Shown here: piece after piece, positions 35,903 to 48,430 of the stretch
How the letters are laid out: the number at the start of each line of letters is the position of its first letter
How positions within the stretch are numbered: the first letter of the stretch is position 1
NCBI RefSeq assembly: GCF_945859685.1
Contig: NC_079147.1
Location: 59,240,946 to 59,304,945, forward strand
DNA length: 64,000 bases
Direction of reading: 5' to 3'
From: Eupeodes corollae
Taxonomy: Eukaryota > Arthropoda > Insecta > Diptera > Syrphidae
Translations under genes and position numbers: made by a program
Notes under the pieces: generated by a model
Seen by the model: only the letters and a program-made list of their open reading frames with translations
What the model was told of the DNA's origin: nothing
Database searches by the model: none

Positions 35903-37100
35903 TAAAAGCTCCTAAAAGACTTCTGACACCATAACTTCCAAATCATACATTTTAGAGTCAGCAAAAGAAATTATCTTTCTCCTTCCATGGTCAAAATTTC
36001 AGTTTGATCTTCTCACTTTTCTAATCTTGAAATCTGCTTGCCACAATGTATTTCCTGTGTTTTTTGTGTGTGTAAAAATTTTATAGTGGTTGTTTCAGCT
36101 TTCAAAGTCAAAAATTCAAAATCGACTTCTGACTCTTTTCTATTTTCTAAAACATCTGTCAAAATTTTATAAAAAAACCTTCTTGTAAAGTATAAAGTTT
36201 CTTAGGTTTTGTGAGGACACTTAGAATTTAGAAATTGTGTTTCGGGATCAAGAGTTTAAAACGGTCTTCTTCTTTATTGTACAAAACCTGCGTAAAGACT
36301 TTATAAGTCAGAATTCTTGTAGAACACAAGTGTTTAGGAAGAATCAAAAAATTGAAATCGTCTTCTTTATCGTTCTTTCGTATTAATTTCATAGAACCCG
36401 TTGCAAAGTATTGTCAAAAAGAGGTTTAAAGTCACTTTTAGAGCTCCATTATTTAAATTCTTGTTTTCTAGATGTCTTACTCGAAACAAAGTTTCAGAAA
36501 AAAAGAGTTTTTAAGGCATTTTTAGAGCTCCGTGATTAAAATTCTTGTTTTGCAGATGTTTTAGGGTGCAATACGAAATTAATCTATCTACTTTTGAATT
36601 AAACATTCGCTATGATTTTCTGCCTATTCTAAAACTTGTTTCAAAACTTAGAATCCTGTTGGCCAGGTGATTTTGAGTCACAGCAAAATTCTTCAATGTC
36701 TGTTTCAGGGTTAAAAGTTCTCAAAAGTCTCTTCTATTTTGTTTACGTTTTCTAAAACACGAGCTAAAGAGTTAAAAAAAGTTTGTAAAGCCGCCTTTAG
36801 TGTTTAGTGTAGACCAAAGAATTTTCAAGGTATTTTAGGAACACCAACAGCTTTAAATCGTCCATGCTAGGTTCTAAAGTTTTAAACTTTTCTTTAAACT
36901 GTGTACAAAATATTTAGAACGAATATTTTCAAAGTCGCCGTAAATCCATTGAATAAGTAATTAATTATTATTGTAGACTTCAGAACGTTTAAGGTTGCGA
37001 AAACTGTGTTTCAAGTTCAAAAGTTCTTAACAGTCTTTTGACTATTTATTATTCTGCTACAACCTGTTCCAAATAGCTTTGCAGAATACACTTCTAAAAG
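35903..37100 (+). repeat. Degenerate tandem repeat array, right part
   Basis: Recurrent phrases are scattered through about 1.2 kb: TTTTAGAGCTCC with AAATTCTTGTTTT and AGATGT (36.44 and 36.52 kb), GTGTTTC then AAAGTTC (36.24, 36.70, 37.0 kb), and TTTTCTAAAAC (36.15, 36.76 kb). They give an imperfect period that I estimate at about 80 or 160 bp. No coding content. It is the continuation of the repeat at 33.59 kb, displaced by the LINE insertion. Confidence 0.5.
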
Positions 37101-38515
37101 TTCCTTGTTTCTACTGAACCTAGTTTTTTGACAGTGTAAGATAGAGCTACAATATTTTCCTGGATGCTATAAAATCGTAAAACACTCATCATCGACTCTC
37201 ATAGTTCACCATCCGGCAATGACATTCCAATTGCTACTTAAAGTTCAGTGATTCGTTTGGATGGTTCTCCATCTCCATCATCAGGAAAACCATAAAACCT
37301 AGAAAATCATCAGTGTGATGGAGAAAAGAGGAAAAATTAAAATTTAAAAAGGAACAGAAACAGAAAACTATGGAAAAACCACAAGATGATGATAAATATT
37401 TTGCATTAAATCACAGATGATAGTGACGACAGAAGAACGACAATGCTTAACTCATAGTTCTTGTTGTTGTTGTTTGGTATCTGGAGTTGTTGTTGTTGTT
37501 ATTCGGCTACAGCTAAGGCAGCCGCCAACGAAGGATGATGGAAATGACTGATGATTGTGAAACAAGTGACTACTAATAGTACACCAGTTTCTAATGTAAG
37601 GTCATTAATATTAAGACACATAGACGTAAAACCTAAAATAGTGTATCTGAGCAAAGAATACCATAGAGTGGGACATAGATACTTTATAGGAGGCGAAGAA
37701 TTATCAACGGAGACGGAGAAAACAAAAAATCATTTTAATGAATCGGAACTTAGGGCATACGGAATGGGTACGTGATGTTCTTCGCCACGCCATGCCATGC
37801 CACGCCTTGGGCCTTATGCCTTCTGTCGGCTATTCTGTCAGACTAATTTGCACCATTTGGTTTTGCAGCGAGCTGCATTTTGTAAGGTTTTTAGTGCACT
37901 ACATAAATATACATAAAATAGATATTTGTATGGAGATGCTATGGGTTGGCACAATTTCAATTACAACAAGAAAAATGCCTGATGACAGATGAAAAATTTA
38001 CGTTTAGACGTCAAATATTTGTATAAAACAAATTAGCCTATGAAACGAAGATTAATATATTTTGACAGCTAACTATAATTCTTTTCTGTGTCTTTTTAGT
38101 TTTTGGTTATTTGATTAATTTAAGTTCTTAATGCAAATTTCACTCTAATTGGAAAATTAAATTAAAGTTGCTTTTATTTTTACTGTTGTTATTTTTGAAA
38201 TGGAGAGTTTGTCTTTCAAGCTGTCTTGAGGATTAGGATCAATACTTTTGGATAGGACAATAAAAATAACCTATAGAACATCCATCCCTGGAATGTTATC
38301 GTTTATCCTGGGAAACTTAAGAAAATAAATTAGGGTGAAAGCCATATTTGAACTCTTTTTATCTTTCTTTTAGAAGATATTGTTAATGGTGTGCGGATTG
38401 TTGAATTGGGAATTTTATCAGGTTTTTCATTAAGAGCGCTTCAAAAGTTTTTTTTTTAAATAAAACAAATTGTTTTTGGGATATTTTTTATTCCTGTGAG
38501 AATACGATTGATGCT
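37101..38515. other. Stretch with microsatellites, no gene recognised
   Basis: GTT-type microsatellites lie at 37458-37502 and a CATGCCACGCC-type patch near 37.79 kb. No exon or element end was identified. Confidence 0.45.
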
Positions 38516-38519
38516 TTAT

Positions 38520-39520
38520 GTATGGAACTCGATTTCTTCTGCTTGGCCACCACGGGCACGCTTGCAGAAGTCTAGACGCTGAACTCAATTTTCGACAATT
38601 TTCCGGACGATACTGCTACAATTTCACGTTCGATGTTCATACGAAGTTCATCAATCGTCACTGGCTTGTTGGCATTGAACATAGACTTGACGTAGCCCCA
38701 TAGAAAATATTCTAACGGCGTCAAATCGCACGACCGAGGTGGCAAGCTACCTTGCCATTTCGTGGATAACACGTTCTCCAAATTTGGTTTGCAATAAATT
38801 GATTGTGACATTCGCTGTGTGGCTTGTGGCACCGTCCTGTTGGAACCACCTATCTTCCAAGTCCATATCATCCAACTCCATATCATCCAAGTCAGGCCAA
38901 TAATATTCTGTTATCATTGAACGGTAGCGATCCCCATTCAGAGTAAGGTGCGGGTCTTGATCATCACGGAACCAAACCAAGCCAAATCTTAATTTTTTCA
39001 GGATGCAATGATGGCTCATAGAGTACGTGTAAATCGTTGTCTGCCCAATACTGAGAAATTGATGAGCCCCATCAAGATGATTTTTTGATGAAAATCCGAT
39101 TCATTTTCAAGTTGATGCTCAGTCCAATTCACGAACATACGAAGCTTCTGGTGATCAACTGGTTTCAGTTTTTGCGGTAATTTAATCTGGCAAGGATATA
39201 GGCCAAGATCTTTTCGCAAAATTTTCGGCACAACGACGTCACAAAGATGCCCAAAGCTTAAGAACGACGCACATGTCAGAGACTTATTGGGGCTTTCTGC
39301 AATTGAACCCTTAGGGGCAGCAATATTCTCGACACTACAGGCACTTCTTTGTATCACTGGAACGGGAACATTTTCCCACTAGATGCTCAATTGTTGATCT
39401 GCTAGGACAATTATGTGGAGCATAAATTGGACGTAGGGCTCTTAACGTCGAGGCTTCGGAGTTGAAAAGCCTGTATTAAAGCATTTCCTTGCGTTCAGGA
39501 TACGTATTTTTTCGTGTCAT
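38520..39520 (-). mobile_element. Mariner-like transposase remnant
   Basis: On the minus strand, the helix-turn-helix/linker part (39016-39357) reads QRSACSVENIAAPKGSIAES, LRKDLGLYPCQIKLPQKLKP, and DHQKLRMFVNWTEHQLENES. It then gives FSVLGRQRFT, a decayed form of the first catalytic region. Next come SHHCILKKLRFGLVWFRDDQ, LNGDRYRSMITEYYWPDLDD, WFQQDGATSHTANVTINLL (second Asp intact, near 38.84 kb), then RSCDLTPLEYFLWGYVKSMF (third Asp) and IDELRMNIEREIVAVS. A duplicated DDMELDDMDLED run sits just before the second Asp. At least three frame changes break it. It represents a mariner lineage distinct from the 8-kb and 50-kb copies. Confidence 0.88.
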
Positions 39521-40165
39521 GTTTCAAAGCTACCTGAGATATGTACATATATATGAACTTCAAATTAATTGTACCTTACAGATAAGTGGTATTTGACACT
39601 TGTCAGCGAAGTGTCATATTTTATAAATATTTACCATTTCCGTCAACGGATCGCTTAGCACAATCGAACCAAGCTTTTACATTATTAAAACTCACTTCAA
39701 AAGTGATAATTCAAATATATTATTTCGTGAAAATGGACTGATAATGCAAGTACTTGAGGATTAATTGTTAAAAATGAAAGAAAGTGGAAACGGGCTGATG
39801 TTTGAAAGTTTGTTCATACTCTTACTGCTAGCTCATTTGAAAAGCTGCTATAAATGTAAGAGACGATCCTAATTTATTTATTTCCCGGCGGTGTTTACAG
39901 AAATTGAAAGTTCCGTACATCTCGTTTTTGGCCGGGGATCGAAGATCATGACTTGAATGATATGTGGTTCCTAGATAGAACCCATTGTTTGTGAAGTTTC
40001 CTGAAGTATTGTAGGATCATGTTTTGACAAAGTTGTCCACTAAAATAATATGAATCTACAACTTTTTCGATTTGTTTGTGAAAGTGTGCAAAAGACCGTG
40101 CTTAATCTAATTATATTAGAACTTTACGCATTAGTTTTATCAGTAAGGCTTTGTCCTTACTAGAC
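39521..40165. other. Stretch with possible mariner flank
   Basis: No confident call. The TTTGACACTTGTCAGCGAAG at 39.59 kb resembles 5' UTR text seen in mariner-like elements, but no transposase follows in either frame. Confidence 0.3.
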
Positions 40166-40169
40166 AGCT

Positions 40170-40830
40170 CTTTCAATGGCAATATGTGTGAAATATGACA
40201 TCGTTCAAATGGCAGCTGGGTGACGCGCATTCCAAAGTTTAAGTTTTCGATGACTTTGAAGCATAAATTAAGCTGAATTTTTTTCGATCAAATCGACAAT
40301 GATGATTTTCGGCTTATTCGCACAGACCTGTGACTTCAGAAGGCCCAACAAGAAAAAATCGAAATTGATCAAACGATCTTGATGGCTAACTCCCCTGATA
40401 ACCATGCCATGCGAGATAACCATGCCATAAATCCGCCCAATCAATTGTGACTTAAAGTGTGTGGCACGTATCACCATCTTGTTGGAATTATAGAAGGACG
40501 GGCCGATAACGCCTCTGATGCACTGGCACCTGGTGAATCTGAACCCCTCTTGGATTGGTGTCGTCCCAAATCTAGCAATTTTGGTTATTCACACAATCTT
40601 TATCAAAAAATGTCCCTCATCCCTAAAAATAATTTTAGGACCAGAAATCCGATAAACTTCCAACAATTCTTAAATCCTATTAGCGAATACATGACACTGA
40701 ACTTCGTTTCATTCTTAGGTCAGTTGAATTTCGTGTGTGTGCAGGCCCAAACCACTAAGCAACATTTTTAGGTTCGCGAAATTGACTTCCTAGGATTTCG
40801 CTGCACACTTTAACAAACAGCTGTTATTTT
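40170..40830 (-). mobile_element. Heavily decayed mariner-like remnant
   Basis: Minus-strand reading from 40.8 kb: GLHTHEIQLT, VFANRI, PKIIFRDEGHFLIKIV (first catalytic Asp region, 40.62 kb), then GTTPIQEG, RGVIGPS, FQQDGDTCHTL (second Asp region, 40.46 kb), DRLINFDFFLLGLLKSQVCA and NKPKIIIVDLIEK (40.35-40.27 kb). The order matches a mariner-like transposase, with a deletion between the first and second catalytic blocks. The GLLKSQVxxNKP text is closest to the 49.8-53.4 kb family (GYLKSQVYVNKP). Confidence 0.75.
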
Positions 40831-42325
40831 AAGCACATCTTGTGTTTCATTGACGAATGGCTATGACTACCACGAGCTGTCAAAATCAAACCGTCCCTAT
40901 ATAAAAAAAATCCTATTATTAGTTTTACATGAATTTCTTAAAAATAAAAAGTACTTATGCTGGTTGCGCTTAAACAACCATACTGTCTTTTGTATATACA
41001 AATCTTGTGAATCGTTTGGTCCTTCGAGCCGGATTTCCCATGTTAGAGATTGTTTCACCTAAAAGCATTCGAGGCCAGGATTGCGGTTCATGAGGCGTTC
41101 AATTATTATCGCCTCCAAAATAATAATTATATGTGTTTTGTAATAAAAATGGTTTAATTTTTCACGCCAACAACTACTTTTAGTGTTGGCTGTATTCCAA
41201 TGGTTACTTTCTTAGACTACGAGTACATTAATTACTTTTTACTCAAATGACTCACTAAGTGGAATGTTTGTACTTTATTTAATTGGTAAAGTAGTTAAAA
41301 TATTCCCATCAAAATAATTCACCTTAAAGAGAGAAATTACAAATGCAATGTTTCGTTTTAAATTCCAAAGCTAAATACCGCACACTCCCATCAAACAAAC
41401 ACTAGAAGTACATTCTTCAAAATATGAACAATAAGTCTGCATACAATAATTATTACCCCCCTTCACTCCTCAACCAACAATTCATTTGCACTAAACACAT
41501 AATAATAATTTGAGCTTGATGGTCAGTATATTTCAATTAAATGTCAAAATATTACCTTAACGAAAAAAAACTAAGTTTATTTTTTGAAGGACGTTTACGT
41601 TACGGTATCGTTACAGTATACAGTCAGTCAGTGGTATAAACTTTGGTCGTTGATGGCGTGTCTGTTTCTATGTTTATTATATACCGTTACTTTATAGTAC
41701 TGCATGTGAATATGAAGTGAAGCGAAGTGAAGTGAAAGAATTTTTGACTTAGATACAAAATATGTGGCAGGCAGATAGACATCAAATCAGAAAAAAAAAG
41801 GAATAAGAAAAAAGAAGACGAAGCAAAAAGTATAAAAGTCATGCAGAAAACCATCTAGTGTCTAAGGGTGGTGAGAAATATGGAACGGGTAGGGGAAGGA
41901 GGCAGTCAATCAAAAATGAGGTGGAAAATTATGAAATTTTAATTTTGACTAATGGAAATATGAACAAAAATAAAAAAGGAGAATATTTCGTTCATACTTT
42001 TCTGTGTTTAGGTATTATTTTGTTGTTGTTCTTGTATTCCTGTCGTTTCAATGTCAGTGTAATAAGGAGCACCACCTCTAGAGTAGAAATATTTTTGTTT
42101 CACTGACAGGCGAGACTTTATACTTTTTGTTTTAACGTTAGGAGATGAGTTTTTGGCAAGCATGAGTAAGCATTTACCTAAAACTTAGCTTTTTTTAACT
42201 ATTTGACCCTAAATTTTGCTGCAATTTCAATTTATTCAAAAATATGTATGCTGAAACAAAGCAATGCTAAGTATAAAATTCTATTCGAAACTTTCTGAAA
42301 TCATACCTACACAAGGTTTCAACAA
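40831..42325. other. Stretch without recognised gene
   Basis: A 20-bp motif TTTGGTCCTTCGAGCCGGAT near 41.02 kb recurs inverted near 43.46 kb. Otherwise AT-rich with a GAAGTGAAGCGAAGTG-type patch near 41.72 kb. No exon supported. Confidence 0.4.
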
Positions 42326-42329
42326 AAAT

Positions 42330-43410
42330 CAATGCACCATGAAAACATGGGAACAAATTTTTACATCGTTTTGGAGAAAGAAATGATATTTCAAAATCAT
42401 TTAGAAGCCTTTGGCATTAAGCTCTCTTATCTTGATGAATGTCTTCTTCGTTGGGTTAGAAATTACTTTTGGACCGTTCAATTTAAGGAGTTTTGGACGG
42501 GTTCAAATCTGATATCAAATAAACGCTGGTGTGCCCCAGGGCTTGGTTTTATCTCCGACTTTTTTTTATAATTTTTTTAAAAGATCTTTTGTCTGAAACT
42601 TTTAACCCACTAAATTGTTGCGCTGACGACATACAGTACCCCCAGCTTCTTACATTCGTTTTTAGAATCTCATTGTGGACCAGCAACGGCATTGTTAAAT
42701 TTTGATCTTGACAGCATTGTTCAATGGGGAATCAAAAACCGTGTAGAATTTATTGCTTCGAAAACTCAATGCTGTCTACTGTCGCAAAAGCGTAACCCTC
42801 CCCTAATGCCTCTTTTCATGAGCGGTACTTGCATCGGGAAGATTGAAAAACTATCAGTCCTAGGTATGTGCATCACAAACCACTTGTTGTGGAGTAATCA
42901 CATATTTGACATCGCCAAAAATGTTGCTAAGTGTTTAGGTTTTCTCCGACGATGCAAGAAGTTTCTTAACCCTTTTGATCTGTCTATAATTTACAAAGCT
43001 TTTATTCTTCCAAAACTTGAGTAAAACTCTCATATTTGGGCTTGTGCTCCAATAACGTACTTGAGTCTTCTGGATAAAATTGAAAAAAAGAGCTCTAAAA
43101 ATGTTTGGAGATCATTCTGTTACCGAGAAATTTGCTTCTCTTGAATACCGCCGCCGCTAGGTGTCAAGCCTGTCATTGGTTTATTGTTATTTTTATAACC
43201 ATACTAGGAATGCCCATCAGTTTACCCTTGAGCCCAATTTTGAACGTATTATTAAGTACAGAGATTCTTTAGTCGCATTACACGAATGTGGAATGCTTTA
43301 CCAGGCACAATATTTCCCACTTATTACAATGTGCAGACATTCAAAAATTTTAAATAAATGTGATGATTTGATTGATAACAGTCCCAAACCTTCACAAAAG
43401 TAAGTGTCAC
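42330..43410 (+). mobile_element. LINE fragment, second copy of the 34-kb family
   Basis: Plus-strand text: LEAFGIKLSYLDECLLRWVR, NYFWTVQFKEFWTGSNLIS and RWCAPGLGFIS (42332-42571) cover the RT palm before the catalytic loop. ASKTQCCLLSQKRNPPLMP then IEKLSVLGMCITNHLLWSNH, AKCLGFLRRCKKFLNPFD and IYKAFILPKLE (42692-43024) cover the post-RT region. The end decays through TRMWNALPGT-like and NVQTF text. The DNA between 42.74 and 43.02 kb is nearly identical to 35.14-35.43 kb, so both come from one family. The 5' two-thirds are missing and there is no clear poly-A tail. Confidence 0.88.
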
Positions 43411-44283
43411 CATTGTTCTAGCACGAAAAATTGGAGCGCCACCAAATCCATTGTGATCCGGCTCGAAGGACCAAATGTTTTTCCGAAAAAATGATAGACA
43501 AGTTTCTTTTTAAAAGTTAGAAAATAATTACATTTATTTCTGAACATTAAATAAACATAACTTGACAATTAAAGATTGATAAAAGAAAGTATTGAATTTT
43601 AAACATGAGTCATAAGCTTCTCGCATATTTTATGACATTGTGATGTTAACATATCAAGTCCCAACATTGAATTTTAAGGCCGGATGACATTGGATTCGGT
43701 GGCATTCTATTGTTTGTGCTCGAACACCATATTCAGCTAGGATTTGATAATATTCGGCCAAGAATGTTGGAAGTTACGACATCTGCTTCTATATGGACGC
43801 AAAACTAAATTGCTTTAATTCAAAAAGGTGGAAATGAGAAACCTTATTTAATTTTTAGAATGTTACTCGTAAATACATAATTTTTTGATCTGATAGATAT
43901 AAAGTTTTGACAGACTTGAGTTCAAGTCATCTTTTCTATCCAAAAACTATTTGTTTTCTGCCTGGAAAAATAGTGCTGATTTAATCTCTAACCCCACGAA
44001 CTAAGCTAGATTATCGATCACCATGGACTCAGCTTTTTCCATTTGTACATCAATTTTAAGAAACCAGACCTCTTTTTATCTTAGAACAATAAATCCATTA
44101 AATTTTTTTGAAATGCCATAACTCTGAAACACCTACACAAAAATACTCCTATTTTAATAATTGTAAACATAATTTCTCTCTTACTCTTCTTTATTCAAAT
44201 ATCAGACAAAATTATTTAATTTTATTATTTAAAAACTTTAAATACTAATTTTTTATTTTGTTTTTTCTTTTCTATTTTTTCAG
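43411..44283. other. AT-rich stretch ending in a polypyrimidine tract
   Basis: No gene recognised. The last ~45 bases are T-rich and end TATTTTTTCAG, forming a good 3' splice acceptor for the candidate exon that follows. Confidence 0.45.
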
Positions 44284-44379
44284 GTAGCGACCATGATGTC
44301 CTGCCCTATCCCTTTACCATTACCAATTCTTCCATCAACACTACACGGTGATTTTCCACCGGTACACATCGGAGTTAAG
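44284..44379 (+). CDS. Candidate host-gene coding exon
   Basis: A 96-bp stretch is bounded by a strong acceptor (T-rich tract, then CAG at 44281-44283) and a donor GTATGC starting at 44380. It is open in one frame with no leftover bases (32 codons). The frame includes two consecutive ATG codons (44293 and 44296), the first preceded by ACC, a good start context. From the first ATG it encodes MMSCPIPLPLPILPSTLHGD and then FPPVHIGVK. The base composition is richer in GC than its flanks. I do not recognise the protein; it may be a first coding exon or an alternative exon of a large gene. A chance open stretch with fortuitous splice sites remains possible. Confidence 0.45.
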
Positions 44380-47300
44380 GTATGCAATCAAAACAATACT
44401 TATTAACATACATTTATCATTTTTAAAGTTTATTAATTTTGTCTTAAATTTTAGAATAAACAGACATACATTTTGAATCTTTCAGTTATCTAAATTAAGA
44501 TTGGTTAGTTTTCGTATCAACTAAAGAGAAATGTTGATAAAATTCTAATGTTGATCTAACGACACTATTTTTTTGAAGTTTAAAAAAATATCCGTACTGG
44601 TTTTATTAAAGATCATTGAAAAATCAGCGTTCAATTCCTGGAAAACAGAATTCTTTTAACTTAGCCAAACAAGTTATTTCTCAAAAGATTTTTGTTTTTC
44701 ATATTTTAACAGAAAAAAAAACATGTAAATTAATTCAAATAAAATCAAGTGTTTTAAATTATTTCACATATAATGTGATTCTCAGAAAAAGTCGAAAATT
44801 GAAAAGATTTTCTTAAAGAAACACACAAATCTCTTACCTTCAGCTCCTTCCATCAAAATATACCAAAAATACAATTTAGTTAAAAAAGAAAAAAAAAACA
44901 TTAGATTGACTTTTCAGCCCTTATTAGGATTATAATATTGCACATCTTAAGCTATGGTACTTCAAATAAAACCAACAAGAAGATTCCACATTATGTAACC
45001 CTCAGCCCCAAAAACCCTCTCCTATCCTTCACATTTCCCACACCCACCCACCAACCAACCAACCAACGATATAAAAACACATCTCATCCTGAATACGAAA
45101 TAAACAATCATCCCTTATGCTTGCACAACCTTTCACTCAATCACTCACCTTTCACACAGCAAACTAAGCCCGCTTCTCGACAAGGAGATAGAATTTTCCG
45201 AAAATGAAGACAAATTTCTCATATCGCATCGCATTTTGAGAATAACAAAAAAAAAAAAAAAACTCATGTCTTGACACAAGAAATCCCTTCGCGTAACATC
45301 ATCCTTCCAATATTCCTTGTGTATTATTATAAAAGGGAATAGCAAATCAACATTATCCTGCACACATCCAGATCCCCACAAAAGAAGCAACGCAGAGCCA
45401 TCAGGGATAGGGATAGGGATACGTAGCAGTTTCGGCACAGCAACAGAAGTCGAATCTAAGCAAGCAAAAATATCAACTTTGAACTAGAGCGATGGTTGAG
45501 AAGGGAAGTCAGTCCTTCAACTTCCCTCTCCCAATGTTGAAGCAGGAAAATCTGCACCCATCATAAACTTGCGTTCGCAACAAATCACGCGTTCCCAAAA
45601 TCACGCATAAGATTTTCCTCCTTCCGCCAGTGTACCGTCGCCGCGCTGCGCCGCTATGTTTCTGGAACACTACACTATACACCACCTCCATCTCCATGTA
45701 TTATAATCGTGCTTATTTGTATGGCATTAGCCTAAACATTGATTCCATACTTTCTACTTCTTGAACTGTTGTTGCTTTTGTTGTTGGGAACTAGTGGAGC
45801 GTCGTCGAGCAAGCGACGATCGACGGCAGTAAGTTAAGAAAGCATCTTTTTTTTCGAGCTGCCTTCTGAAGAAAAAAGTATTGAATATGAATTATTCAAA
45901 AGCGTTTCGCAGCAAAGAGCAAAACATTATGACAACAACACAAAAGTATCTATCAACCCCCTATACCCTGATTTATGTGTGTGTGTGCGTCCCTTTTGCT
46001 AGGATTTTCTCACTCACTGTTCTGCGTTTTCAAACCAAACCGCTTAGGATGGTGACGACGCGTGCTAAGGTAAACATTTTGTAAATTGAAAAATCACAAA
46101 GTTAGTTTTTGTTCTTCTTGATTTTCTTTTTCTTTTTTGTCGAGTTGCCAAATCTCACCAAAAGAAGTTCCACAAATGCGCCATCCATTTGTGCAAAAGT
46201 TTAAAAAATTTAATCGGGCGGTCTTTAGTTGTTGTCATAGGCTTTTTCAATTTCGCATTCCATCAACAAAAGGAATACAAAAATATTCCACTTTGCAAAA
46301 AAGTAAGAAAAAAGTCCTAACACCCATTGTCAAACACAGAGGCATCCATTGTTGTGGTTAAATTGTCGCAAGCTTTCAAAAAAAAAGAACTTCTTCCGAA
46401 AAGGATCATTAAAGGATGAATGGCAAAGAATGAAAAGTAAACAGGAACAAATATTGAAAGAGTGTACGAGTATATAGTGAAGAAGGAACTTATAATGGCA
46501 GAACAGAGCGGTTTCGCCGTCGCTCATCGTCTTCATGGCGTTGGTACGCGCTGGTGATGCTGGCTGGCGGAAAGTTAGGTGAAGGTGAAGAAGAAAAAAA
46601 CAAACACGAACTAAGTTTGCATGTCCTCGAGATTTTATGATTTCACTTTTTCAAGGACTTCTCAAGTGACATAGCATCCTGAAGGAGCTAATGTGGTAGC
46701 ATTTTCACTCACAACACGTACGCCAACGATGATGAGATCGCGACGTCTAAGTTTGTATAGAAACAGTGATGTGCAGAAGTTTTTGGTCAAACTTAATTTA
46801 CTTCAAGTTGTAATTTTTTATAAAAATAATTTTTATAAAATAAAAGACAAAATACTGCTTTAAACATGTAAGAAGTTTGAACACAGATAAAATCAAATTA
46901 CTAAAGTTTTGAATATCAAAATGAAAGGTAAAATAAACAAAGTTGGGTAAGGCATTTCACATTCTTGATGTGTGGTTGGTAAAAGATTCGCAGTGCTCGA
47001 AAGACCGTCCGAAGAGAAAAGTCTCAAAAAATTCGGGTCACTAGAAAGTTCCATCATGGTTATTTTATTTCCAACACTGTACCAACGATTATGTGTGCCC
47101 TGTGCACTATACTTTTCAAATTGACATCATATGGGGGTTTGGTTTGATTTAAATTACCCCTAGAATTCAACTCTAAAGTATAATATGTGGAAAAAATAGT
47201 ATGAGGGTAGCACATAATATACTGATGATGGGCTTATCCACAGGCACGTATATTAGCTTAGCTCTATAGGCATAGATCATCTCGGGACACGAAGAAAGCC

Positions 47301-47735
47301 TTATATTTGTTTGTGTTTAAATTCTTGCGAGGAGAAAGCAAAGTGCCAAAAGAAATTACATGCAAAGTGGTTATGGTGTGAAAAGAACTCATGCCATCAG
47401 TATATAAAAGCTAAAAAAAATCTCATTTAAAAAAGCTTCAGGTACCTACACATAATATATCTACATACGAATTGAGACTGTGAGCGTTTAATGGCAATTT
47501 CATAGTCTAGTGAAACTGAAGATGAAAAACTGAACTTCAGGATGACACGTTTCTATATGGTTTAAAATTTTAACAAATTATTTGAAATAACCACAAAAAT
47601 ATCTCCTTATTTATATCTTTTGTTTTGAAATCTTCAGAAATGCGTTTATTGCTTCTGTCTGAAAAAATCTCAGACATTTTTATGATACTTGCTTCAATAA
47701 GAAGAAGCATAGTATTTTATTTTTTAAACAGCTTC
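44380..47735. other. Probable intron or intergenic DNA, less repetitive
   Basis: No transposon remnant was recognised across about 3.3 kb, unusual for this window. Composition is more mixed, with GC-richer patches at 45.5-45.7 and 46.5-46.75 kb and a CCAA microsatellite at 45.05 kb. It could hold regulatory sequence or untranslated exons, but no specific site can be supported. Confidence 0.4.
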
Positions 47736-47739
47736 TAAA

Positions 47740-48430
47740 GAAGGTAGGCAGAGATGTCAGTCAAAAGCAGCCCTTGAAACGCGAATCAATAAGCGCTGGT
47801 AATAAAATAAAATAAACAAATACAACAATTTATATTGACAAACTAAGCGATACCAAGAGAGCCATTTCGTCTCGTTCAGAAAATAAGTCAGGTCTTTGAT
47901 TTTTATCTCGAAAATTTCATCAAGATCTTTGTAAATTGTCCTTCCGAACATTTTTAGAACTGGCCAGCATTGTTGCATCCTCTTCTCTCTGCCAATGTCC
48001 AGTACATATTGTATTGACCCTGGCTTTATCAGACCTGGGTCTGCATAAAAGTTCGACGAACCGGTTTTTGTTATTGCTAGGCCATATCTATTTCGATATA
48101 GCTATGCAGGACCGATCCATGCCAGCCGAATTTATCAGCCTGTTTACTTTCTCCAATGCCATTATTATTGAAACGAAGTAAGAGTAACACGAAGGTTGAT
48201 GCAGGATAGTTCATCCCGACATTGTTGAAGCAGTTTGATTTGTGTATTTCTTCTCTGACTGTTAAAAAATCAGCTATAGCTACACGGGCACAATCAGGTA
48301 GCCGAAAAGACTTGGGGACATTTCAGGACTCGGAGAAGATACCTAACCCAATCCAACATTCCATCTTTGTGCCAGTGAACATAGGTGTATCGAAGTCTTA
48401 ACAGCTTTTAAAAAGTCACGAATAATAAAA
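47740..48430 (-). mobile_element. LINE remnant with RNase H, C-terminal part
   Basis: The minus strand from 48.42 kb reads FDTPMFTGTKMECWIG, IFSESWNVPKSFRLPDC (RNase H start, DGS decayed to TGT), then after decay ESKQADKFGWHGSVLHSYIE near 48.1 kb (usual NEKADELARxGS). After that come QQCWPVLKMFGRTIYKDLDE and IKDLTYFLNETKWL (47757-47978), the post-RNase H tail. Its 3' end includes AATAAGCGCTGG (47.79 kb), matched by AATAAGCGCTGT at 59.18 kb in the longer copy at 59.1-61.9 kb, so both are one family. It has several frame breaks. Confidence 0.8.
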
